Positions 18,132 to 25,739 of a stretch of 64,000 nucleotides of DNA are shown here, one piece after another. The translations under genes and the position numbers were made by a program. Source of the stretch: Natronococcus sp. CG52 (lineage in GTDB: Archaea > Halobacteriota > Halobacteria > Halobacteriales > Natrialbaceae); contig NZ_CP099391.1 in the NCBI RefSeq assembly GCF_023913515.1, forward strand, positions 1 to 64,000. Direction: 5' to 3'. The notes beneath the pieces were generated by a model. The model was not told the origin of the DNA, did no database searches, and saw nothing but the letters and a program-made list of their open reading frames with translations. Every line of letters starts with the position of its first letter. Position 1 is the stretch's first letter.

Positions 18132-18154
18132 ACCCCCTTGTTTCGTGTGGAACA
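18132..18154 (-). promoter_or_regulatory. ORB in the orc1 leader/promoter
   Basis: On the minus strand the box reads TTCCACACGAAACAAGGGGG. Its centre is about 25 nt upstream of the orc1 ATG, where a TATA box would sit for a leaderless transcript, so Orc1 bound here could block its own transcription. Confidence 0.7.
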
Positions 18155-18846
18155 CTGGTCCAGAAAGCAGGAATATCGGCGCCAGGATGGCCATTGAAGC
18201 CGATCCAGTATGACGGTTACCCGATCCGGATCCAGTTGATGCAAACGAAACAGAGGAAGACCGAGATATTAAATTCTTCCCTTTCACTCACGCACAGTGT
18301 AACGTGTTTTTCACGCGGGCGGGCACATCGGTTAGTAGTGGAGGCCGAGTACCCCCTCTACAGGAACTGGAACCGGCTATTGCGGCGATCAATCTATCTC
18401 CGAACGACTCGTGTTCGTTTCGCCCCGAAGCGTTTAGCCGACGTCGGATCGGTTCGGGTACCTCTCCTTCACGTCGAACGCGACGATCACCGCTGCACCG
18501 AGTCGAACGCTAACACATCGTACCGAACGCTGCGTCGATCAGCGCTCGAAAACTGACGGTGGCGGCTCCTCCGTTTGCTCGGTACTCGGTCACTCCGAGA
18601 GAGCGTCGAACCAGCCGGCCGTGAGTAGCGTGTTCCAAGGTCAAAAAGAGCGGAACGCCGGAAAAGGATGGAGCGAGCGCTGGAACGTACCGGGCAATTC
18701 GTGTGATAGCGAATCCTCACGTCGTGTGTCTCCGAAGGTGTCATCACAGATAGTGTAGTGGTCGATCGATAGGTGAGCGGGATTCTGCCGGAAGGAGAGG
18801 AAGATGACCACGGGGAGTGATAACGCTGGTCACGATGGACGGGGTA

Positions 18847-18876
18847 ACCCCCCACCCCTTCGTTTCAGGTGGAACC
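18847..18876 (-). other. Left origin recognition box with G-string
   Basis: On the minus strand: TTCCACCTGAAACGAAGGGG followed by TGGGGGG. The box points away from the AT-rich core. A second G-rich patch (GAAGGAGGGGGTGGG, 18881-18895, plus strand) follows immediately. Confidence 0.88.
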
Positions 18877-18899
18877 GTCCGAAGGAGGGGGTGGGAACG

Positions 18900-19045
18900 A
18901 GAGTTTTTGGGATGGAAGGTTTTATAATAGTAGGGCAGAAACAATATCCGCAGCACTAGCAAAAGAGCGCTGTTACTAGGAGAGGGCGTTTATATTACTA
19001 GTTACTACTAGAATTCTCTTTCTAACCCGCTCGAGTTACTAGTCC
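18900..19045. other. AT-rich putative DNA unwinding element with TTACTAG repeats
   Basis: The most AT-rich stretch of the origin, containing TTTTATAATAG, AACAATAT and TTTATATTACTAG. The heptamer TTACTAG occurs at 18973-18979, 18995-19001 and 19036-19042, with a variant TTACTACTAG at 19002-19011. It sits between the two inverted ORBs, where melting is expected. Confidence 0.75.
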
Positions 19046-19155
19046 CTTCGTTCTCCCCGAATTTCCGGTCGAGACGGCTCGAGCGCCCGTCTCGAGAGGA
19101 AACCAGGGTCTCTCTCGAACCGTTCTCCACCGATCCTCCCCCATACCATCGTCAC

Positions 19156-19187
19156 TCTCCAGTTGAAACGAAGGGGTGGGGGTGGGT
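19156..19187 (+). other. Right origin recognition box with G-string
   Basis: Reads CTCCAGTTGAAACGAAGGGG followed by TGGGGGTGGG on the plus strand. It faces away from the AT-rich core and mirrors the left box about 280 bp away. Confidence 0.9.
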
Positions 19188-19433
19188 CCGCCGGGATAAC
19201 ACCCATCGAAATAGCGATCGACCACTACCGATAACGTGAACTCGACACTCTTACTGTAGAACGGTACCATCCTACTATCGATTCATGTTACCGCCCCTCT
19301 TAGATGGTGACTGACTACATCTTTTCGCAGGTTACTGCAAATCGACGATTCGGCCGTCGCTCGCACGTATTCGATCAGTTCACCGCGGATACTGATAATT
19401 CAAATCCGTTGGATAGTAAACACGTCTGACGTA

Positions 19434-19488
19434 GGCTTAAGTGGGTTCAGTTTGTAGTACGCGCAGATGCACCCCGCGGTGCTGGAGG
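19434..19488 (+). promoter_or_regulatory. Promoter and ribosome binding site of oapABC
   Basis: A TATA-like GCTTAAG at 19434-19440 would place transcription start near 19465. GGAGG at 19484-19488 is 10 nt before the oapA ATG, so this operon probably uses a leader with a Shine-Dalgarno site, unlike many neighbours. Confidence 0.45.
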
Positions 19489-19498
19489 GCCCCAAAGG

Positions 19499-20137
19499 AT
19501 GGGATTGTTAACAGAACTCAAGGATAGTGTCTCCCGGGTTACGGATCGGTTGTTTACCGACGCGGAACCCAAACGAATCGGTATCTACGGACCGCCCAAC
19601 GCTGGAAAGACGACCCTCGCGAATCGGATCGCTCGTGACTGGACGGGCGACGCGATCGGTACGGAGAGTCACGTTCCACACGAAACACGCCGTGCACGCA
19701 GGAAAGAAGACGTCGAGATCGAGCGCAACGGCAAGTCGGTGTCGATCGATATCGTCGACACGCCCGGTGTAACGACGAAAGTCGACTACGAGGAGTTCAC
19801 CGACGAGATGGAAGAGGAGGACGCGATTCGTCGGTCTCGCGAGGCGACCGAGGGGGTCGCCGAGGCGATGCACTGGCTCCGCGAGGACGTCGACGGCGTC
19901 ATCTACGTACTGGACAGCGCAAAAGATCCGATCACGCAGGTCAACACGATGCTGATCGGCATCGTCGAGTCACGCGATCTACCGGTACTCATCTTCGCGA
20001 ACAAGATCGACCTCGACGAGTCGAGTGTCAAACGAATCGAGGACGCGTTCCCGCAGCACAAGACGGTGCCGCTGTCTGCAAAGGAGGGAGAAAACATGGA
20101 CGAGGTCTACGACAACATCGCAGAGTACTTCGGGTGA
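19499..20137 (+). CDS. oapA: Origin-associated Era-like GTPase OapA
   Basis: 212 residues. G1 is GPPNAGKTT (31-39), G3 is DTPG (87-90) and G4 is NKID in 'LPVLIFANKIDLDE', with G5-like 'PLSAKEGENMDEV'. The protein resembles small Era/Obg-type GTPases and is the first gene of the origin-associated operon conserved beside haloarchaeal oriC1. Its role in replication control is proposed from position; the biochemical target is not established. The stop overlaps the OapB start by four bases. Confidence 0.93.
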   Translation: MGLLTELKDSVSRVTDRLFTDAEPKRIGIYGPPNAGKTTLANRIARDWTGDAIGTESHVPHETRRARRKEDVEIERNGKSVSIDIVDTPGVTTKVDYEEFTDEMEEEDAIRRSREATEGVAEAMHWLREDVDGVIYVLDSAKDPITQVNTMLIGIVESRDLPVLIFANKIDLDESSVKRIEDAFPQHKTVPLSAKEGENMDEVYDNIAEYFG

Positions 20138-20544
20138 TTACGATGCCGAAAGCAACTAACGCAGACGACCTGGACGGCCCGGACGGTGTGCAAATCGACC
20201 TCATCAGCGGCGAGCGGATGGATCGGATGGCGACGACGGAAAAGATCCGGATGATCCTCGATGGGGTCCACGACGGAAATATCGTCATTCTCGAGGAGGG
20301 GCTGACCCCGGACGAGGAGAGCAAACTCATCGAGATGACGATGGCCGAGATCAGCCCCGACGGCTTCAACGGGATCGAGATCGAGACGTATCCGAAATCG
20401 GAGACGCGTGATTCGTCGCTGCTCGGCCGCATCATGGGGTCGAACGAGTCGACTGCGAAGCTGACGGTGATCGGGCCGGCGAACCAGATCGAAACGCTCC
20501 ACAAGGACGAAACGCTCATCAGCGCGCTGGTGTCCCGTAACTAA
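20134..20544 (+). CDS. oapB: OapB, DUF2073 family protein
   Basis: 136 residues, with 'GVQIDLISGERMDRMATTEK' near the start, 'VHDGNIVILEEGLTPDEESKL' in the middle and 'SNESTAKLTVIGPANQIETL' toward the end, matching DUF2073. The GTPase-DUF2073-zinc ribbon order is conserved across euryarchaea. Function is unknown. It overlaps oapA by four bases and oapC by one, so translation is likely coupled. Confidence 0.9.
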   Translation: MITMPKATNADDLDGPDGVQIDLISGERMDRMATTEKIRMILDGVHDGNIVILEEGLTPDEESKLIEMTMAEISPDGFNGIEIETYPKSETRDSSLLGRIMGSNESTAKLTVIGPANQIETLHKDETLISALVSRN

Positions 20545-21656
20545 TGCCACACCAATGCACGAACTGCGGCCGCACGTTCCCCGACGGCTCCAAGGAGATG
20601 CTCTCGGGCTGTCCCGACTGTGGCGGGAACAAGTTCCAGTTCGCGCCGAGTTCGGGCACGACGGCCGCTGGTACCGCTTCTGAACCGAATGCTGAAGCCG
20701 GTGGAGAACAAACGGGCGCGGCCGAGACGCCGTCCGGGGATGAGTCCGAACCGAACCCGGACGGCGTCGCGTCCCGCGCTGCGGAGACAGTTCGTGGATG
20801 GGTCTCTTCGGGGTCGAGCGGCGGGTCGACGGCAGACCCAAGGGTCTCTTCGGGGTCGAGCGGCGGGTCGACGGCAGACCCAACGACGACAGATCCGGCG
20901 GACACGACGACAGCGGACGCAGCGACGACGAACGCAACGGCGACAGAGACGACGGACGCCGAGTCACCGTCGACGACCCCCGAGAACGCCGAGCAGCGGC
21001 GTCCGTCGGAGCCGGCATCGTCCTCGAGCGAAACCCAGTCCGGGACGACGTCGGCTGCCGAGAGCGACGGGTTCTCCGAGTGGCCGGACTCGGCTCGCCG
21101 CCCGGAAGACCGGTCGTCCGGAACCGAGTCCGGAGACGATCGGTCCGTGACTACACAGTCGTCGACCGAGCAGACTACGGCTCCACGGTCTGTGACGAAC
21201 GATCAATCCGCTGGAGTAGCGAACGATCAGCCCGCTGGGATAACGGAGGTCGAGACGACCGTACATCCGGTCGAATCAGAGGACTCTGCACAGGCGAGCG
21301 CTCGTAGCGAAGTCGTTCCGGCGGACGATCTCCCGACGGACGCCGGACAGGACGGCGGCTCCGGAGTGGTCACCGATGTCGGCGGAAGCGCGGAAACCGG
21401 CGCAGGCAGCGAGGACGACCAGCCGCCGAACGACGGCCGGGTCGTTAGCGAGCCGTCAGGTGAACAGCCGTCGATCGAGGATCTCCGGGCGGAACTCAAC
21501 GAGCAGTTCGAGAGTATCAAGATCGTTCGTCCCGGACAGTACAAGCTCAACCTCATGGAGCTCTACAACCGCGACGAGTACATCATCTCTCTCCAGGAGG
21601 ACGGGCGGTACGTTATCGACGTCCCGGATTCGTGGCACGACGGCGCGGACGAGTAA
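20544..21656 (+). CDS. oapC: OapC, zinc-ribbon protein with long low-complexity linker
   Basis: 370 residues. An N-terminal zinc ribbon (CTNCGRTF ... CPDCGGNKF, Cys near 5, 8, 24, 27) is followed by about 240 residues of Ser/Thr/Glu/Asp-rich disordered sequence and a conserved C-terminal domain ('EDLRAELNEQFESIKIVRPG', 'YKLNLMELYNRDEYIISLQE'). The layout is the usual OapC one. The linker contains a perfect 42-bp tandem duplication (20800-20883) and a degenerate NDQxAG duplication near 21195-21240. Third gene of the oap operon. Confidence 0.92.
   Translation: MPHQCTNCGRTFPDGSKEMLSGCPDCGGNKFQFAPSSGTTAAGTASEPNAEAGGEQTGAAETPSGDESEPNPDGVASRAAETVRGWVSSGSSGGSTADPRVSSGSSGGSTADPTTTDPADTTTADAATTNATATETTDAESPSTTPENAEQRRPSEPASSSSETQSGTTSAAESDGFSEWPDSARRPEDRSSGTESGDDRSVTTQSSTEQTTAPRSVTNDQSAGVANDQPAGITEVETTVHPVESEDSAQASARSEVVPADDLPTDAGQDGGSGVVTDVGGSAETGAGSEDDQPPNDGRVVSEPSGEQPSIEDLRAELNEQFESIKIVRPGQYKLNLMELYNRDEYIISLQEDGRYVIDVPDSWHDGADE
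20800..20883 (+). repeat. Perfect 42-bp tandem duplication in oapC
   Basis: Two identical 42-bp units (20800-20841 and 20842-20883) each encode 14 residues of the type SSGSSGGSTADP. Perfect identity indicates a recent slippage or recombination event. The frame is kept. Confidence 0.93.
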
Positions 21657-22061
21657 CTTCGATCGCACCGATTTCGTTCGACCGATGGTGCCGACCCTCA
21701 TACCGCACCGCTCTCCCTTTAGAGCACTCCGATACGACCGTACTTATAGCACCAACTGAAACGATTTACACACCGATCGCACTGTCCGCGGTTCTCGCTT
21801 GCGTCGCTCGCTCCGAACCGCGCTCCTGTCGTGCGATCGGGTGTGCACTGATTTTCAGCGACTACTATCGTTTCCTTCCCGGCTCGAGCCCGGTTTCGAA
21901 AATCACCGCCGTGTGGCCTCGTTCCGGGGAAACGATGCCCTCGGGTCCAGTCCGGGAAGGACGATCCCCGGGAGACAGCGACGGCCCGTTAAAACGCCGA
22001 TCCGGGCGTGATTTCGGCCGAGACAGATGGATTTAAGCGACGCGACCGATAGCCTCAGCAT
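21657..22061. other. Intergenic region with a palindromic dispersed repeat
   Basis: About 400 bases after oapC hold no gene but contain copy A of repeat family 2 (separate entry). ATTTAAGCG at 22031-22039, about 27 nt before the start at 22062, is a good TATA candidate for the next operon. Confidence 0.5.
21746..21868. repeat. Dispersed palindromic repeat family 2, copy A
   Basis: The left arm (CACACCGATCGCAC) and right arm (GTGCGATCGGGTGTGCA) are inverted repeats with flanking imperfect arms AGCACCAACTGAAA and TTTTCAGCGACTACT. The centre contains a further GCGGTTCTCGC/ GCGCTCC-like palindrome. The same element occurs at 46822-46899. It has no coding capacity and looks MITE-like or RNA-structural. 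Confidence 0.75.
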
Positions 22062-22151
22062 ATGAGTACTGCAACCAAGGTCGTCCTCGCGACGGTCGCT
22101 GCATCGGCGCTGCTGTCGGCCCTGACAATCTTCCAGACAGTCTTCGTCTGA
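22062..22151 (+). CDS. 29-residue membrane microprotein
   Basis: ATG at 22062 starts MSTATKVVLATVAASALLSA, followed by LTIFQTVFV and a stop. It is one hydrophobic helix with a short positively charged front. The stop TGA shares a base with the ATG of the next gene (TGATG), which is typical of translationally coupled genes, and a TATA-like element lies at the right distance upstream. No family is recognised; a membrane anchor or regulator of the neighbour is possible. Confidence 0.6.
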   Translation: MSTATKVVLATVAASALLSALTIFQTVFV

Positions 22152-22933
22152 TGTTCGAGCTTCGAGAGCTCTCGAGCCCGGTCGAGGCGATCCGGGCGGA
22201 GCACGCGCCCGACGCCGTCGTCGTCGACTGCGAGCGGGACTTCGAGACGCTCCCGCCAGCCCAGGCCGAGGACGTGGGACTGTTCGTCGACGCGCTCGAG
22301 CCGACGAGCTACCCTACCGAGTGGCTCCCGACGGACGCGCCGAAACTGCTCGCTCGCTACGCGGGTTCCGATTTCACGATCGGAATGCCGGGCGACGGCA
22401 GCATCGCCTGGACGCGCCAGACCGAACCGCCGACGATCATCGTCAAACCCCGCGTGGGGGGATCGCCGGAGCCGTTCCTGAACTTTCTGCTCGCGGAAGC
22501 GCTCGTCGAGGTCGGACTCGACGTTCCAGAACACTTCATCGGTTTCTTCGAGGAGGAGTACCGCGCGCTCGATAGGGCGACGGCCCTCGACGCCGGCGGT
22601 ACCTATCAGGTCGCCGCCGCGCTCTACGACGGTTGGAAGGGACTTCACACGCGCGAGGTGTTTGCCGGATGGCGCACCGACCATCCCGAACTCGCCGACG
22701 CGTGGCAGGACGCCGGAACACGACTCGAGGACCGCGTCTCGGGGCTCCCGCGCGCCGTCGCCCGCGGCGAGACCGACTTCGCGGACGCGACGGAGCTAGC
22801 CTGTGCGGCGCTCAAGCACGCGATCGAACTCCCGGCGCCGTTCGCCGCCCTCGACACCGAGGCCTACCGGGAGCACGGCCCCGACTACGCGATCACGTGG
22901 GCCGAGAAGACGTTCGACGCGCTCGAGGAGTAG
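22151..22933 (+). CDS. Conserved haloarchaeal protein of unknown function (260 aa)
   Basis: Soluble acidic protein beginning 'MFELRELSSPVEAIRAEHAP'. It contains 'IAWTRQTEPPTIIVKPRVGG' and 'PEHFIGFFEEEYRALDRAT' but no motif that assigns an activity. Coupled by one base to the 29-residue membrane protein upstream. Codon use matches neighbours, and the sequence lacks low-complexity stretches, so it is a real gene of unknown role. Confidence 0.75.
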   Translation: MFELRELSSPVEAIRAEHAPDAVVVDCERDFETLPPAQAEDVGLFVDALEPTSYPTEWLPTDAPKLLARYAGSDFTIGMPGDGSIAWTRQTEPPTIIVKPRVGGSPEPFLNFLLAEALVEVGLDVPEHFIGFFEEEYRALDRATALDAGGTYQVAAALYDGWKGLHTREVFAGWRTDHPELADAWQDAGTRLEDRVSGLPRAVARGETDFADATELACAALKHAIELPAPFAALDTEAYREHGPDYAITWAEKTFDALEE

Positions 22934-22966
22934 CGAGCGTATTTTCGCGACGGAGACGGCGCCGAC

Positions 22967-23284
22967 TCAGTCGTCCTCGACGCGCTCGAGGACGATCCGC
23001 TCCTCGAACCTCCCGCGTTCAGCTCGCTTTTCGCGACGCGTGCGTTCGATGGATTCGCGGGATCGATTCTGCGCCTCGAGAATCGCGTCGACGACCTCCA
23101 GCACGTCGGCCAGTTCCTCGGGGTCTCTCGACTCCTCGAACTCCCTCGCCTCCTCGAGAAGCTTCGCCGCGAGTCTGTCGGCGTACTCCTCGTCGTCGGC
23201 GACGTGCGTTACCGGGCGCTCGTCCTGTTCTTCGATGATCTCGGGAATGCGATCGCGGACGAGTTTGTTGTACCCAGTGGGCAT
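22967..23284 (-). CDS. MazG-like nucleotide pyrophosphohydrolase
   Basis: 105 residues starting 'MPTGYNKLVRDRIPEIIEEQ', the signature of the small MazG/PRA-PH-like family. 'KLLEEAREFEES' and 'EELADVLEVVDAILEA' supply the E-x2-E and E-x2-D metal-binding pairs typical of all-alpha NTP pyrophosphatases. It likely hydrolyses non-canonical NTPs to NMP and pyrophosphate. Convergent with the preceding gene. Confidence 0.88.
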   Translation of the reverse strand: MPTGYNKLVRDRIPEIIEEQDERPVTHVADDEEYADRLAAKLLEEAREFEESRDPEELADVLEVVDAILEAQNRSRESIERTRREKRAERGRFEERIVLERVEDD

Positions 23285-23321
23285 GAGTGTGGTGAACGGT
23301 GAAATACCGCGGCTCGTGCGT

Positions 23322-23900
23322 TCAGAAGCTCGCGTCGACGCTGCCGTCCTCGTCGAGGTCGATGGTACCGTCGAACAGCGCGCGGAACTCGTCGACGAAC
23401 GCCTCGTCGTGTGGATCCTCCGAGAGGTGGAACAGTCCGACAGCGTCGTGTTCCTCGAGCAGCGAGAGGATCCGCTCGGCGGCGGAAAGGGCCTGTTCCT
23501 CGCCGGCGTAGTAGGCGAGTTCGGTGACCGAGTCGAAGCTGATCCGGAGTTTGCCGTCGTGATCGTCGAGGAAGCCGTCGATGTGGTCGACGATGCCGTC
23601 GACGTCGTCCGGTGCGGCGACGTAGTGAACGGCGTCGCTGGAGCGTCGCGAGTAGCCGCGTTCGATGCTCAGCGTGTCGAGAATCTCGGCGCGGTTCTCG
23701 TCGACGTCGTAGTACTCGAGTTTCTGTCTGACTTCGCGGGCGGTCGTCCGCGTGGAGACGACGAGAAAGTTGTCGGTGTCGGTCTTGAGGAAATCCGTGT
23801 CGATTCGGTCCGTCTCACCGGTGCTCGGGTGAAGCAAGAGAATCCCGGTCCCCCCTGGAACCGTCTCGGGCGTCCCGTCGATCGCCAGTTCGTACTCCAT
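23322..23900 (-). CDS. Degenerate RecA/KaiC-fold haloarchaeal protein
   Basis: 192 residues. 'PGGTGILLLHPSTGETDRI' sits where a P-loop would, but the lysine of GKT is lost. 'NFLVVSTRTTAREVRQKLEY', 'KLRISFDSVTELAYYAGEEQ' and 'HDAVGLFHLSEDPHDE' follow the strand-helix rhythm of KaiC/RadA-like ATPases. It probably does not hydrolyse ATP and may act as a signalling partner. The call rests on pattern reading only; a 3D model comparison would decide. It lies just upstream (same strand) of the MazG-like gene with about 40 nt between. Confidence 0.6.
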   Translation of the reverse strand: MEYELAIDGTPETVPGGTGILLLHPSTGETDRIDTDFLKTDTDNFLVVSTRTTAREVRQKLEYYDVDENRAEILDTLSIERGYSRRSSDAVHYVAAPDDVDGIVDHIDGFLDDHDGKLRISFDSVTELAYYAGEEQALSAAERILSLLEEHDAVGLFHLSEDPHDEAFVDEFRALFDGTIDLDEDGSVDASF

Positions 23901-23997
23901 ATTGCGTGATCAATTTCCGGAACGGACTTAATACTGCGGATGTGTCTCGCGGGGGCACGGGCGGTCGGTTCGTGCGATACAACCCGATTCCGGACCG

Positions 23998-25578
23998 TCA
24001 GACGTCCTCCTGGCGCAAAAGCACGAGCATCGACAGTCCGGAGATAACGACGAGGATGAGCGCGGGAAGCGCGGCGTACCGGTAGTGGGCGGTTCCGTGG
24101 GCGCTCCAGATGAGGGTCACGAGCGTTTCCATTCCGATCGGTTGCAGCATCAGCGTTGCCGGAAGTTCCTTCATCGTGGTCAGGAAGACGAGGACGCCCC
24201 CGGCGACGACCCCCGGCGCGATTAGCGGCAGCGTTACTCGGCGGAAGGTTTCCAGTCGACCGGCGTTCAGCGTTCGCGCCGCTTCGGGGAGTCGATCGTC
24301 GACCTGGAGTACGGACGTCCGCGTGCTCCCGACGGCTTGCGGGAGGAACCGAACGACGTACGCGAACACGAGAAGGACGACGCCCTCCCGATAGATGAAC
24401 GGAACGTAGTTCGCACCGAAAAAGACGAGCGCGAGACCGATGACGATTCCGGGGACTGCGAAACCGACGTACGTAACGCGTTCGAACAGTCGGGCGAGTA
24501 TCGATTCTGACTGCGACGACAGATAGCCGACGGGAATGGCAAACGTACAGGCGATGACCGCGGCGAGGCCGGCGAGATAGACCGAGTTGAGGGCGTACTC
24601 CCACTCGAACGCGTACGTCGAGGCTTCGGCGCCGATCCCTCGAACGATCCAGACGCCGAAGATCGCGATCGGCACCGCGAGCGTCAAGATACCGATCCCG
24701 GCGACGGTGCCCATCGCCGGCCACTTCCACCGGCCCAACCGAATTTGGGATCCACTCGGAGTTCCGCCGCTCGCATCCTCATCGCGTCCAACGTTCGCCT
24801 CGATCAGGAGGACGATGCCAGTTACCGCGAGCAACTGCAGCGACAACAGGGCCGCGTACTCCACGTTGAGCGCGCCGAACTCCCAGTAGATTGCACTCGT
24901 GAACACCTCGACGTGCATGAACGCCGGCGTTCCGAAGTCCGAAATCGCATAGAGCGCGGTCAGCAACGCGCCGGCGGCGATCGCCGGCCGAATCTGCGGG
25001 AAGGTCACGCGACGGAACGCTTCGAACCGGTCCGCATTCAGCGTCCGTGCGGCGTCGACGAGCGAGGCGTCCATCGACAGAAGCGCGGCGCGTGCGGTGA
25101 GAAAGACGTACGGATACGTATACAGGGTGATGACCAGGACGGCGCCCCAGAACCCGCGAACGTGGGGCATCGGAACACCGAGGAGCGAACTCACTTCTCC
25201 GTACGGACCGAACGCGGAGACGAACGCGAACGCGCCGATATAGCTCGGAATTACCAGCGGCAGCGCGGCGACGATGGTCCAGAACCGGCGAAATGGAAGA
25301 TTCGTTCGGGTCGTCAGAATCGCCAACGGGAGTCCGATGGCGACCGAGAGGACGGTCACCGAGACCATGAGCCCCAGACTGGTAAGGAGAATACCGGCGG
25401 TCCGGGCTGAAAATACCAACTCGCCCGCTCGAGTCGGATTCACCTGCAGTGCCCGCAGGACGATCCACAGTAACGGCGACGCGACGAGCAGCGCGATCAA
25501 CCCGCTAATAATCGTCAAACCGGGGTATGAGACTTTCTCGCCCGCGTTCGACAGTTTCTCGAATCGGTTCGATGCCAC
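23998..25578 (-). CDS. Iron(III) ABC transporter permease (fused two-domain)
   Basis: 526 residues with about 12 membrane segments in two homologous halves. Each half carries a permease docking loop ('DAARTLNADRFEAFRRVTFP' and 'EAARTLNAGRLETFRRVTLP'), the FbpB/ThiP-type arrangement. The binding-protein gene lies upstream on the same strand, and an iron-type operator precedes this gene. No ATPase gene is next to it, so the energising subunit must come from elsewhere or be shared. Confidence 0.9.
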   Translation of the reverse strand: MASNRFEKLSNAGEKVSYPGLTIISGLIALLVASPLLWIVLRALQVNPTRAGELVFSARTAGILLTSLGLMVSVTVLSVAIGLPLAILTTRTNLPFRRFWTIVAALPLVIPSYIGAFAFVSAFGPYGEVSSLLGVPMPHVRGFWGAVLVITLYTYPYVFLTARAALLSMDASLVDAARTLNADRFEAFRRVTFPQIRPAIAAGALLTALYAISDFGTPAFMHVEVFTSAIYWEFGALNVEYAALLSLQLLAVTGIVLLIEANVGRDEDASGGTPSGSQIRLGRWKWPAMGTVAGIGILTLAVPIAIFGVWIVRGIGAEASTYAFEWEYALNSVYLAGLAAVIACTFAIPVGYLSSQSESILARLFERVTYVGFAVPGIVIGLALVFFGANYVPFIYREGVVLLVFAYVVRFLPQAVGSTRTSVLQVDDRLPEAARTLNAGRLETFRRVTLPLIAPGVVAGGVLVFLTTMKELPATLMLQPIGMETLVTLIWSAHGTAHYRYAALPALILVVISGLSMLVLLRQEDV

Positions 25579-25614
25579 GATAGTAGTTCGACCGGTGTGT
25601 TTCGGCGGAACGGA

Positions 25615-25631
25615 TTTAGGGCTTCCTAAAA
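25615..25631. promoter_or_regulatory. DtxR-type iron operator upstream of the permease gene
   Basis: TTTAGGGCTTCCTAAAA is a 6-5-6 palindrome (TTTAGG / CCTAAA). It lies 37 nt upstream of the permease start, overlapping the expected promoter. Similar sites are known targets of haloarchaeal DtxR-family repressors (Idr1/Idr2, SirR). Confidence 0.75.
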
Positions 25632-25739
25632 TTACCGGTCAGCCGGATCGTTCGAGTCCCGGTCTGGACGGCGGCGATTCGCGCCGCTGAACGGAGTGCG
25701 GACCGCATCGGAGACGGAGAACCGGCGCGAGATGTCCGA

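Larger units (their letters stand above)
18119..19498. other. oriC: Chromosomal replication origin region (oriC1-type)
   Basis: A 1.38-kb non-coding region lies between divergent orc1 and oapA. It contains two well-formed, outward-facing ORBs with G-strings (18847-18876 and 19156-19187) flanking an AT-rich core with repeated TTACTAG, plus a third ORB in the orc1 leader. This is the architecture described for haloarchaeal oriC1. The left part (18250-18840) shows no recognised element. Flanking genes dp1, sec11, orc1, oapABC match the known oriC1 neighbourhood. Confidence 0.92.
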
